Assembly (NCBI RefSeq): GCF_001669775.1
Contig: NZ_LXWK01000015.1
Span: 62,001-126,000, forward strand
Source: Rheinheimera sp. SA_1
GTDB taxonomy: Bacteria; Pseudomonadota; Gammaproteobacteria; Enterobacterales; Alteromonadaceae
Length of the DNA: 64,000 bases
Direction of reading: 5' to 3'
In this document: positions 37,513 through 46,493 of the stretch, piece after piece
Position numbering within the stretch: the stretch's first letter is position 1
Layout: each line of letters begins with the position of its first letter
Notes under the pieces: model-generated
What the model was told of the DNA's origin: nothing
Database searches by the model: none
The model's input: only the letters and a program-made list of their open reading frames with translations
Program-made: the position numbers and the translations under genes

Positions 37513-38469
37513 TCACCCCAACGCCGTGTCCAGCACCATCATCAGGATAAAACCTACCATCAGCCCGATGGTTGCTGTGGTTTGATGACCATGGCGATGA
37601 GTTTCCGGGATCACTTCATGCGACACCACAAATAACATGGCGCCAGCAGCGGCACCCAGCCCAATCGGATAGGCCAAAGCCCCACCGCCGGAAAGTCCAA
37701 CCCCAATCACGGCGCCGATAGGCTCCAGCAAACCAGTGGCTGCGGCAATCAGTACCGCACGCCATGTTGGCATGCCAATCCGGATCAACGCCAGCGCTAC
37801 CGCTAAGCCTTCCGGAATATCCTGAATCGCAATAGCCGAAGCCAGCGGCATTCCCACTGCCAAATCATTCATGGCAAAACCAACGCCAATCGCCATCCCT
37901 TCCGGCAAATTGTGAATAGCGATGGCAAATACAAACAACCACAACCGTGGGCACTGTTGATGACCTGGGCCACAAGGTCCGGTTTTAGCATGTTCATGCG
38001 GGATAAAAGTATCAAGCCCCAGCATCAACAGCACGCCAAGGGCAATGGCTGCGGCGACCGGGAATGAACCGGACATAGCAGATCCCAATTGCAACTCTGC
38101 TGCGGCCAGCCCTGGCAAAATCAGCGAAAAAGCACTGGCGGCCAACATCATGCCAGCGGCAAAACCCAATAAACCATCTTCCATACGCTGCGATAATTGT
38201 TTGAGCCACAAGGCTGGTAAGGCGCCTAAAGTGGTCGCCAGAAAACCTGCGGTGCCGCCCAGGACTGCGTAGAAAAATGCCTGACTCAACTGGGTTTGTG
38301 GCGCTAGCCCCGGCTTCGCTTCAATAAAAAAAGGCAGCAGACTTTGCCAAATCGACCAGCCCATCAACAAAAGAATCAGCGCAAAACTGGTTGCCAGTAA
38401 TGGATGCTTTTTAAACTGCGCCAGCCAGATAGCTGGCCAGCTCACAGCTGTGGCAACAGATTGGGTCAT
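37513..38469 (-). CDS. ZIP family metal transporter
   Basis: 318 residues from ATG 38469, chosen because GGAG lies 5 bases upstream; the longer open frame lacks support and would run through the Fur-like box. About eight helices are present. The metal-binding helices are recognisable: HNLPEGMAIGVGFAMND (helix IV HNxPEG) and AIQDIPEGLAVALALI (helix V), with a histidine/cysteine segment (HEHAKTGPCGPGHQQC) in the loop before them. It would bring Zn2+, Fe2+ or Mn2+ into the cytoplasm. The Fur-like operator upstream favours iron. Members of this branch resemble ZupT/GufA. Confidence 0.92.
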   Translation of the reverse strand: MTQSVATAVSWPAIWLAQFKKHPLLATSFALILLLMGWSIWQSLLPFFIEAKPGLAPQTQLSQAFFYAVLGGTAGFLATTLGALPALWLKQLSQRMEDGLLGFAAGMMLAASAFSLILPGLAAAELQLGSAMSGSFPVAAAIALGVLLMLGLDTFIPHEHAKTGPCGPGHQQCPRLWLFVFAIAIHNLPEGMAIGVGFAMNDLAVGMPLASAIAIQDIPEGLAVALALIRIGMPTWRAVLIAAATGLLEPIGAVIGVGLSGGGALAYPIGLGAAAGAMLFVVSHEVIPETHRHGHQTTATIGLMVGFILMMVLDTALG

Positions 38470-38512
38470 GGATACTCCGGTGAACTTTACAGAGAGAGTA
38501 CAGCATAACACG

Positions 38513-38535
38513 CAAATGAGATTAATTCTCATTTG
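38513..38535. promoter_or_regulatory. Fur-like operator of the ZIP transporter
   Basis: Half-sites CAAATGAGA and TTCTCATTTG form a near-perfect palindrome, matching the AATGAGAAT..ATTCTCATT form of Fur boxes. It lies 44 bases before the ATG. A zinc regulator is less likely from the sequence. Confidence 0.68.
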
Positions 38536-38635
38536 TAAAATTGAGTTGAACACTTACTTTCAGACAGGCGTCTGGCAACCGTTCTCAAAAAGCAGGCTGC
38601 GGCCGGTTGATAGACGAACTGCTGCTGGTGAGCAC

Positions 38636-40837
38636 TTATTTCAGCAACGGATGCTCTAGTTTGACAATATCAGCACGTGGAAAGGCCGCCAGTTCTAACA
38701 AGAGTCGTTGTTGTTGAGGATCGTAACTAATAGTGTTGTGAGGAAAAAGTTGCTCCGCTGGTAACAGCTGCAGTTGTTGCACCTTGCCGGTTTGCCGTTC
38801 AAAGCGACTCAATACCAACTGATTGGGTTTTTGCTGCAGGAAATAAACATCCTGCCCCACCAGCGTCCAGGCGTATTTCGGCGAAAATTGCTCGCCTGAC
38901 ACCACTTGTTGTTCTTTGCCATCGGGTAGTAACAACCACAAACCTTGATTGGTACCTTTGGTAAAGTAAAAACTGCCATCGTCGGCGATGCGGGAAAAAA
39001 TTCCACCTTCCCGCGTCAACCGACTGATCTGACCGCTGGCCAAATCAATCCGATGGAGATTATTGCCGCTGGTGTAAACCACCGCTTGATCATCCGGCCA
39101 CCAACTCGGCCGTCGATGCGAATTGGCGCCGGTAGCCAGTGTGGTCAGTTGCCCGGTGTTCGTATCCAGCACCGTCAGCCGGTCATTTTCTTCACCGGCA
39201 AAACGGGCGACAAACACCACTTTCTGGCCATCATTCGACCAGCGCGGATTTTTGACGATGCCATGCAGCTGCGTCAGTTGTTTCGGGTTGGACATATCCG
39301 GAGCTGCCATCCAGATTTCCATATAACCTGAGCCATTGCTGACATACACAATCGCCTGGCGCGCTGCGCTGTAATCCGGGCTTTCGTAACGTTCATCCGA
39401 AGCTGTCAGCGGAAATAACGCTCCGGCCATCCCGGCTTGCAACGGCAAATAGGCCAGTTGCGAGGCGCTGTTCAGCCGGTGAAAGTACAACACTCCATCT
39501 GGCGTGATCCGGCTATGCCCGGCAAAATCAGCAACACCTAAATCTTCGCGGCTGCCACTTTGAATATCCAGCAATAACGCTTTGCGTTTGCCCTGCCGTG
39601 AAGCGCCATACACCAACCGACGGCCGTCCGGGTGCCATTCCATACCAAGAATATCTTCTTCACTTTGGGTCAGTTGCGTTTCTTCACCGGTCGCCAGTTC
39701 GTGCAAATAAATTTGTTCGGACAAGGCATTACCACGGCGGGTCATCGCCAGATATTTACCGTCCGGTGAAAAGGCTACATCCCGCACCCGGTGCTGACAG
39801 TTACGTTTGCAGGGCAGCGCCACTGGCTGGCCTTCACTGTTTTGTAAATCGAGCTGATACAAGCTACGGCCATCGTCGGTGACGCTGCCGTTAAACAACA
39901 GAAAACGACCATCCGGCGATACATCCAGATAGACGGTACTATGCCTGCTGCAACTGGCTAGCTTTTTACTGGACAATGTCACAAGGTCAAGCTGCATGAT
40001 CTGACAACGGCCGTAAACGGCGGTCGTCGTCGAATAATATAAATAGCGGTTATCGCGGCCCCAAACCGGCCGGCTTTCATTGTCATTGGTAAATGTAAGC
40101 TGTTTAAACTGCTGCTCCGGGCTTTGCAAATCCATCAGATATAAATCGCTGGCCTGCTCAAACTTGCGCCAACTGAAAGCCAGATAACGGCCGTCATCCG
40201 ACAACGTCGGAAATACCGCCCTGCCACTGCCATGGGTCAGCTTTTGTTCTTTCACAGGGTTAGCCTTGGTTAAACACCACCAGCTACCGGCCGTGACCAA
40301 TAGCACAGTGCAGAGCAGCATCACCAACCAGAAGCGGTTGCGGTTTGAACGATGAAACAGCTGTTGGGATTTATGTTGAACATCTGTAGTTGATGGCGTT
40401 TTAGGATCTGATTGCATCTGCGACATGCCGTCCAGGCTGCGAATGGCATCAACCGGCGCCGGCGAAGCTTCTTTGAACTCAGCCACAGTCAATGGATCAA
40501 TCAATTGCGCTGGCTGATGCAGCCGGTAGCCTTTTTTGCGGACGGTAGAAATCAGTTCCTGCGGGGCAAGTTGCTGTAATTGATGACGCAATTGCCAGAT
40601 GGCATTGGTCAGCGCTTTTTCACCGACATAATGATTACCCGCCCAAACAACATCAATCAACTGTTCACGACTAACCAGCTTTGGATATTGCTGCACCAAA
40701 AACTGCAACACTTCCATCGGTTTTTGCTGAATAGCCAGCGTCGTCTGATCGGGCGCTGTCAAAGTCAGCGCCATCGGATCAACGTGAATGCCCGCCAGCA
40801 TAAAACAAGACGTCTGGGTTTTCAGTGGCTCCGCCAT
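38636..40837 (-). CDS. CadC-like membrane regulator with TolB-type beta-propeller
   Basis: About 733 residues. N-terminal OmpR-type winged helix (about 10-110: VLQFLVQQYPKLVSREQLIDVVWAG; ALTNAIWQLRHQL; ISTVRKKGYRL), a single membrane helix (FWLVMLLCTVLLVTAGSWWCL), then a periplasmic region of repeated PD40/TolB blades (FPTLSDDGRYLAFSW; VSPDGRFLLFNGS; FSPDGKYLAMTRR; WSNDGQKVVFVAR). One-component regulators of this design bind DNA from the membrane and sense signals outside. The start is uncertain: ATG 40837 is used, and a GTG at 40861 is possible. It lies just after the S9 peptidase gene and is likely its regulator. Confidence 0.85.
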   Translation of the reverse strand: MAEPLKTQTSCFMLAGIHVDPMALTLTAPDQTTLAIQQKPMEVLQFLVQQYPKLVSREQLIDVVWAGNHYVGEKALTNAIWQLRHQLQQLAPQELISTVRKKGYRLHQPAQLIDPLTVAEFKEASPAPVDAIRSLDGMSQMQSDPKTPSTTDVQHKSQQLFHRSNRNRFWLVMLLCTVLLVTAGSWWCLTKANPVKEQKLTHGSGRAVFPTLSDDGRYLAFSWRKFEQASDLYLMDLQSPEQQFKQLTFTNDNESRPVWGRDNRYLYYSTTTAVYGRCQIMQLDLVTLSSKKLASCSRHSTVYLDVSPDGRFLLFNGSVTDDGRSLYQLDLQNSEGQPVALPCKRNCQHRVRDVAFSPDGKYLAMTRRGNALSEQIYLHELATGEETQLTQSEEDILGMEWHPDGRRLVYGASRQGKRKALLLDIQSGSREDLGVADFAGHSRITPDGVLYFHRLNSASQLAYLPLQAGMAGALFPLTASDERYESPDYSAARQAIVYVSNGSGYMEIWMAAPDMSNPKQLTQLHGIVKNPRWSNDGQKVVFVARFAGEENDRLTVLDTNTGQLTTLATGANSHRRPSWWPDDQAVVYTSGNNLHRIDLASGQISRLTREGGIFSRIADDGSFYFTKGTNQGLWLLLPDGKEQQVVSGEQFSPKYAWTLVGQDVYFLQQKPNQLVLSRFERQTGKVQQLQLLPAEQLFPHNTISYDPQQQRLLLELAAFPRADIVKLEHPLLK

Positions 40838-40877
40838 ATCGTTATCAGTTACTAAATTCACCGCTAATGTACCAATT

Positions 40878-43310
40878 TCAACGCGTTACAACAACAGCAC
40901 TGGCCTTGCGAGGTTGGGGTGCTAAGTGTTGCTGTAACCACTGATATTGCTCGGCCAACAACTGGCGCACCGACTCCTGCGCCTGATAATGGTGCCCTTC
41001 ATAGGGTAATAACACCAGCCGGCTTGGTTTACCCAGCCCGCGTAGCGCCGCAAACATCAGTTCCGATTGCTGTGGCCTGGTACCGGAATTGCTGTCGGCT
41101 TCACCGTGGATCAGCAATAATGGCGCGGTGATTTTATCGGCGACCAGATAAGGCGACATCGCTAAATAGAGCGGTTGTTGTTGCCATAAATTTCGGTGCT
41201 CGGACTGAAAACCAAAAGGCGTCAAAGTCCGGTTATAGGCTCCGCTGCGGGCAATGCCAGCGGCAAATAAATCGGTGTGTGCCAGTAAATTGGCCACCAT
41301 AAATGCGCCATAGGAATGACCGCCAATGGCAATATTGCCGCGCTTTGCCACACCAAGCCGCTCCAAAACTGCGACCGCCGCTTCAGCGTTGGCAATCAGC
41401 TGTGGCAGATACTGATCATTGGCCAGCTTTTTGTCGGCAGCCAAAATTGGCATCGTCACTTTATCAAATACCGCAAAACCAGCAGCCGCCAATACTGCCG
41501 CGTTATTGGCCGACAACCCCGGATAGTTCAGCGGATGTGGCACTGCGGCCTGCAAATCCTGCTGACTTTCATATTCACGCGGATAAGCCCAGATTAAGGT
41601 TGGCAGCGGACCTTGTGAGCGCTCGAAACCTTTGGGCAAATACAAGGTTCCGGACAACTTGGTGCCATCAACGCGCTCAAAGCTGACTTGTTGTTGCTCA
41701 ACACCGGCCCAACTGGCCGGTAAAACTGCTGCGGTTGTTAATTGAATTTGCTGTGCTGGAAACCAGCGCCACAAGGCTGGCGGCAGTGTTGGCGATTGTC
41801 GCTCCAGCAGCACACTTTGATCAGAAAATACTGCTTTCACCTGCTCGCGAACATGGAGCTGACTTTGCCACACCAGCTGTGCCGTTTGACTGGCCACCGG
41901 TTTAGTCCGGTCATAAGCCCACAGTTGTTGTTGGCGCGCTGGCGATTCACGTTTTAACAACAACTTTTGCTGCTGCCAAACCAAGCGGGACTGCTCCTTA
42001 TCATAGGTGGTTAAAGGTGTACCGGGATAGGCCTTGCTAGCTATGCGCTGTTGATACCATAAAGTCAGTTTGCCGCTATTAAGATCCAGCCAACTGGCAC
42101 GTTCCACCCCGGATTTTTCTTCCAGCAATAACAGTTGCTGCGACGGGCCGCTATGCACCTGCTCCAGTCGCCACGGCAACGTCGCCAACAGTTGTGGCGT
42201 GCTCTGCCCTGGTCGCCATAACCACAAAGTGTCGGCCTGCCGCTTTTTCTGTCGCAATTCGCGCCAGAGCAAGGTTGCAGGAGCATCTGCCAGCCACTGG
42301 ACGGCTCTGGCGCCTTTACGGGTTTTTCGGCCTTCATCTAACGGCTGTGATGCTAAATCGGTATGTTGTCCAGTCGCCAGATCGAGTACCTGGCGATCAA
42401 TCGCAAATCGGTCTACCCGACTTTGGTAGGAATAAGGTAATGGCAAAGTTGCCAGCAATAAATGTTGCCGGTCCGGTGACAACTCAAAATGCTGTAACGG
42501 CTGCGGCGCGGTCAGCTTTGTTGGCTGCAGTTTTAAATCAAACTGCTGCACCGTGGCACTTAACAGTGCCGCAAACAGCTGTTGTTGCTGCTGGGTTTTT
42601 AATAACAATTGTATGGTACGTTGTGGCTGGCGCTGGCCGTCACTTTGCGGCACCGATTGCTGTACTGACGGCTCCAGCTGTTGCTGCATTAAATCCGCGG
42701 GCACCGGCTCGGCCACTGGTGCAAGCACACTTTGACTGTCACTGGCCCACTGATACCAAACACCGGTGATGGCATTGATCGGCAATGCTGTTGCTGCTAA
42801 CGCAATGTTCGTAGTTAAATCCGGCACGCGCTGACCGGTGTGTAGATCCAGCAGTTGCAGTTGCAACTTGTCAGCGTCTGCCTGCAGAAAGCTCAGATAA
42901 CGGCTGTCAGGGGAAAACTTCGGCGCCAGAAAAAAACCAAGTTCCGGCGCCTGAATATGATGGATAACCGTTGCAGCATTCGACGACTGCAGACTAAAAC
43001 CGGCAAACCGTGGTTCTGAACTTAGTAAACGTCGTTTGACATCTATGGCGATACCCGCCAGGCCACGCAGCGCAATTGTATCCGCCTGCAGCGCGGCAAT
43101 CGTCGGCCGGGCGACCGGCGTTGCCTGCAATAACCAACGTTGATCCGGCGACAACTGACTTTGCGCCGGTTTCGGTAAATCGACCAGCGCATCCAACTCA
43201 GCTATCGGTCTGGCATACGGATCTGCCGCAACAGACGTTGCAACAGCAGCTGTCACAGCACAGGCAAACAACAAACTCCGGCTTAATCCTTTCCAATTTG
43301 AGCTTGGCAC
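40878..43310 (-). CDS. S9 family peptidase, glutamyl-endopeptidase (S9D)-like, exported
   Basis: About 810 residues from a GTG at 43310. The open frame extends to 43433, but that extension is encoded by a strong hairpin and lacks a signal peptide, so the inner start is preferred. Export signal: SLLFACAVTAAVATSVAA. N-terminal propeller (about 40-550) and C-terminal alpha/beta-hydrolase with the nucleophile in IAIGGHSYGAFMVANLL, Asp in LLIHGEADSNSG and His in LLPYEGHHY. GIARSGAYNRTLTPFGFQ is typical of the S9D glutamyl endopeptidase group. It would cleave short peptides in the periplasm. It follows the second TonB receptor gene. Confidence 0.9.
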   Translation of the reverse strand: MPSSNWKGLSRSLLFACAVTAAVATSVAADPYARPIAELDALVDLPKPAQSQLSPDQRWLLQATPVARPTIAALQADTIALRGLAGIAIDVKRRLLSSEPRFAGFSLQSSNAATVIHHIQAPELGFFLAPKFSPDSRYLSFLQADADKLQLQLLDLHTGQRVPDLTTNIALAATALPINAITGVWYQWASDSQSVLAPVAEPVPADLMQQQLEPSVQQSVPQSDGQRQPQRTIQLLLKTQQQQQLFAALLSATVQQFDLKLQPTKLTAPQPLQHFELSPDRQHLLLATLPLPYSYQSRVDRFAIDRQVLDLATGQHTDLASQPLDEGRKTRKGARAVQWLADAPATLLWRELRQKKRQADTLWLWRPGQSTPQLLATLPWRLEQVHSGPSQQLLLLEEKSGVERASWLDLNSGKLTLWYQQRIASKAYPGTPLTTYDKEQSRLVWQQQKLLLKRESPARQQQLWAYDRTKPVASQTAQLVWQSQLHVREQVKAVFSDQSVLLERQSPTLPPALWRWFPAQQIQLTTAAVLPASWAGVEQQQVSFERVDGTKLSGTLYLPKGFERSQGPLPTLIWAYPREYESQQDLQAAVPHPLNYPGLSANNAAVLAAAGFAVFDKVTMPILAADKKLANDQYLPQLIANAEAAVAVLERLGVAKRGNIAIGGHSYGAFMVANLLAHTDLFAAGIARSGAYNRTLTPFGFQSEHRNLWQQQPLYLAMSPYLVADKITAPLLLIHGEADSNSGTRPQQSELMFAALRGLGKPSRLVLLPYEGHHYQAQESVRQLLAEQYQWLQQHLAPQPRKASAVVVTR

Positions 43311-43401
43311 AAGTATACATCTCGGTTTTTTGTATTCATCGGGGATGACCTGTGGGTTGCTTAGATAAATATCGCCCACAGATCTGCAAAATCTGTCTAG
43401 C

Positions 43402-43430
43402 AGTGGGATCAGCAACGTGCTGATCCCACT
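43402..43430. other. 13-bp perfect hairpin between receptor and peptidase genes
   Basis: AGTGGGATCAGCA pairs with TGCTGATCCCACT around a 3-base loop. There is no T-run on either side, so it is not a normal terminator; RNA processing or partial attenuation between the two genes is possible. Confidence 0.75.
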
Positions 43431-43459
43431 CATTCACGAACCCACTTCAGCCGGCGTGA

Positions 43460-46198
43460 TCAGAAACTGTACTGATACGAAGCATAAAAAGTACGACCCA
43501 CGATGTTGTAGCCGCTGTTTTCCAGAAAATACGGATGTTCGTTACGACTTGGGTGACCTTTATCGAACAACGGTGGCATGCTGTCGGTCAGGTTGTTGAT
43601 GCCGACCGTCAGCTTGTTGTGTTGATCGATGCGATAGCTGCTGTTGAGGTTCACCCGTTCAAACGGACTTAGCTTGCTCCAGACTTTTTGCTGGTATTCT
43701 TTGCCAGCCGCATCTTTTAACGTCCAGTCATGTTCGCCTTCACCGGTGCCAAGGTAGTACCAGCTTAAGTTGACGCTCAGGTCCTGCAAGTTCCAGCGCA
43801 GGGCCACTTCGCTTTTCCAGGTTGGTAAATAATCGTCTTTGGTTTCTTCTACCCGTGGACTTTCAGCAAACGCCTGATATTCCTTTTTCGCGGTATAAGA
43901 CAATTTTGGTGTCAGTTTCAGACTGCCATAGTCGCCCAAATCCATTTTATAAGTCAGCTCAGCATCAATGCCCTGCGATGATTCATAAGCACTGTTGATG
44001 GTGCCACTGCGGACACAAAACACATCTTTGTAAGTCTGACCATCGGGCTGTTGCAGTAAATAACCAATGCCACTGAGTTCATTACAGTTATTCGCTTTGC
44101 CGGTCATGTTGTAGATTGGATTTTCCAAAATACGGGTACTGCTCTGGCTATACACTGCGCCTTCCAGCGACACCCGCCAAACATCAATACTGCCACTTAA
44201 ATCGTCGGTAAATTGGGTGACAACACCCATGTTAGCAAATTTGCCTTTTTCTTCCGTCAGCGCAATATTGCCGGCGCTAATTGATTCAAAACTGTCATCC
44301 ACACCCACCGGATGTGCCGGATCAACTTTGATGGTGGTTTCTGAAAAAGAGCGGCTGACCCCGGCATACATCCGGTGTAAATCTGGCGCCCGGAAACTAC
44401 GCCCCACATTCAACCGGACCAACACGTCATCAGTTGGCTGATACTTAAAGCCAAGCTGTGGTGTGGCCGCACCGCCAACATCAGAACGGTCATCATAATA
44501 GTCGTAACGCACGGCAGCACTCATTTCCAGCGCCCCGATGGAACTGTCGGCACCCAACAACGGCACAGCAAATTCAGTTGCGGCGGCATAACGTTTACGC
44601 TCGCCACGGCCTTGAGTACCGCCCTGACCTAACAAGTTACCGCTCGTGGTATTGATATCTTTTAAATCGAAATACCATTCGCGGGCCCATTCCACTGAGT
44701 TGGCAAACTGCACAGTACCCGCTGGCATATCGAATAAATCGCCGGTCAGTACTGCCGACAGCTGATTCAAACCAGAGCCTGCGTCAGTCAGGGTTTCAGC
44801 GTACAGTTTGTCCTGCTGCGCCTGAGTCATCTTGTCCATCGGATACCATTTATCCGGATTGGCTGAATCAGCTGGGTTTAAGCTAATCACTTCCAATAAT
44901 TTATCCGCCAGCATTTGGTTGCGGCCCTGGCGGGTAAAAGTACTTTTGCCGTAAGCCCAGCCAAATTCCAGTTGATAGTCGCCCACTGCGCCCTGCAGGC
45001 CAATGGAGCTGGTCAGGCTTTGCTGCTCACCGGTGTAATCGCGGGTCTGGCCATAATCGTCTAACCGGCGATACACCCGGAACTCACGCCGACTGGCAAA
45101 ATCATTGATGTTGTAGCTGTATTTGCCCGGATTATTGCGATCCATATAAATGGTCGGGCTGATACTCTTTTGGGCATTACCACGGTTGGTGGTCTTGTCA
45201 CTCGCCTGTAATAAACCACTTAAGGTCCAGTCATTGGCAAGTTCAGCCTGATGATTCAGCACTAAGTTGTATTCTTCTTTGGCGGTTTGCATACCTTCTT
45301 CGGCAAAGCTGTTGTAGCGACATTTATAACGACTTTCCGCTGGATTCCAACTGCCAAATTCACCAAACAAATCAGCACATTGCTGCTCAGTTGCCATCAC
45401 ATATTCGTCTTTGTGATAGGCCTTGTTGCGATCGCGGATGTAGCCGGAAGTTGAACTGAACGTACCGACACCATCGGGACCAAAGCCCGCGGTGATATCA
45501 CGCTGACCAGCTCTTAACATCTCTTCATCAGTGTATTCCAGTACCAGCACTGTTTCGCCGAGTGTAGAGCTGATACCGCTGGTGAACGACAGTTTGCTCT
45601 TATCACGACCACCGTGCTGCGGGTTTTCATGCCGGGCTTCCAGCACCGAGCCTTCATATTGTTTTTTCAGAATGATATTCACCACCCCGCCAATCGCATC
45701 GGAGCCATAAATGGCCGAAGCGCCGCCAGTCAAAATTTCAATCCGTTCCACAGCACTGGAAGGAAAAGTTGAGGTGTCGACAAAGTTGGTCGAGCCGCCG
45801 GTGGCCGTTGGGTATTGCGGAATACGTTTACCATTGACCAATACCAAAGTGCGGTTTTCGCCCATACCACGCAAATTGATGGTACTGGCGCCCTGAGTCC
45901 AGCTCGATTCGTTGCCTTCGACGGTGCGGCCAGCGTTACCGATACTGGCCTGCAGAATTTCTTCAACATTGCTAAAACCGCTCATCTCGATATCGATGGC
46001 ACTGATCACCGTGACCGGTGCGACACCTTCCATGTCGGTGCGCTTAATTCTGGAACCGGTGACTTCAATCCGTTCCGGAATTTTGTCATCGGCCGTAGCA
46101 GTGTTTGGCGCCACTTGCGCCATGGCCGGTAACCAGCAACTGCCCAGCAGTGCCGTGCCGATAATTTGCGCGATCAGGGTTTTATTATTCATGCTCAT
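43460..46198 (-). CDS. TonB-dependent receptor, probable peptide/oligomer uptake
   Basis: 912 residues. Signal peptide (LIAQIIGTALLGSCWLPAMAQ), then IERIEVTGSRIKR-type start (here ERIEVTGSRIKRTDMEG), plug (TVISAIDIEMSGFSNVEEILQ; INLRGMGENRTLVLVNGKRI; VERIEILTGGASAIYGSDAIGGVVNIILKK) and a large barrel ending FYASYQYSF. The 'GSRI.R' N-terminal segment and the size are typical of the large receptors of marine bacteria that import peptides or saccharides rather than siderophores. No Fur box was found upstream. The adjacent S9 peptidase suggests a peptide substrate (inference). Confidence 0.92.
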   Translation of the reverse strand: MSMNNKTLIAQIIGTALLGSCWLPAMAQVAPNTATADDKIPERIEVTGSRIKRTDMEGVAPVTVISAIDIEMSGFSNVEEILQASIGNAGRTVEGNESSWTQGASTINLRGMGENRTLVLVNGKRIPQYPTATGGSTNFVDTSTFPSSAVERIEILTGGASAIYGSDAIGGVVNIILKKQYEGSVLEARHENPQHGGRDKSKLSFTSGISSTLGETVLVLEYTDEEMLRAGQRDITAGFGPDGVGTFSSTSGYIRDRNKAYHKDEYVMATEQQCADLFGEFGSWNPAESRYKCRYNSFAEEGMQTAKEEYNLVLNHQAELANDWTLSGLLQASDKTTNRGNAQKSISPTIYMDRNNPGKYSYNINDFASRREFRVYRRLDDYGQTRDYTGEQQSLTSSIGLQGAVGDYQLEFGWAYGKSTFTRQGRNQMLADKLLEVISLNPADSANPDKWYPMDKMTQAQQDKLYAETLTDAGSGLNQLSAVLTGDLFDMPAGTVQFANSVEWAREWYFDLKDINTTSGNLLGQGGTQGRGERKRYAAATEFAVPLLGADSSIGALEMSAAVRYDYYDDRSDVGGAATPQLGFKYQPTDDVLVRLNVGRSFRAPDLHRMYAGVSRSFSETTIKVDPAHPVGVDDSFESISAGNIALTEEKGKFANMGVVTQFTDDLSGSIDVWRVSLEGAVYSQSSTRILENPIYNMTGKANNCNELSGIGYLLQQPDGQTYKDVFCVRSGTINSAYESSQGIDAELTYKMDLGDYGSLKLTPKLSYTAKKEYQAFAESPRVEETKDDYLPTWKSEVALRWNLQDLSVNLSWYYLGTGEGEHDWTLKDAAGKEYQQKVWSKLSPFERVNLNSSYRIDQHNKLTVGINNLTDSMPPLFDKGHPSRNEHPYFLENSGYNIVGRTFYASYQYSF

Positions 46199-46493
46199 GT
46201 TCCTGTTTTAATTTTATGTTCCGCTGTGATTCATGTGTCAAATACAACTATCCAACAAAAAATGTCATTCATGACAGGCGCTCATTTTGCCACTTTGCTA
46301 TGAATTAGCAGCGCCTGATTGACTTGTGCTGTTTTGCGGTTGCAACTTGTAGCAAGTCAAAATGACAACTCAACAGGTACCAACTCCATTTGTTACCTTT
46401 TTCTCTCTTTTTAATATCTTCTCTACTTTAAACAATTAGTTACCATGGAAAAATTCGCCAGTCACCCCTTGTGCAGTGGCTACGTAGCCTGCG

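Noticed and set aside
42194-42769. Open frame of 191 codons on the plus strand
   Set aside because: It lies wholly within the S9 peptidase gene on the other strand, has no ribosome-binding site and no recognisable domain.
43311-43433. Upstream extension of the S9 peptidase reading frame
   Set aside because: The extra residues are encoded by a strong hairpin and would place a charged stretch before the export signal.
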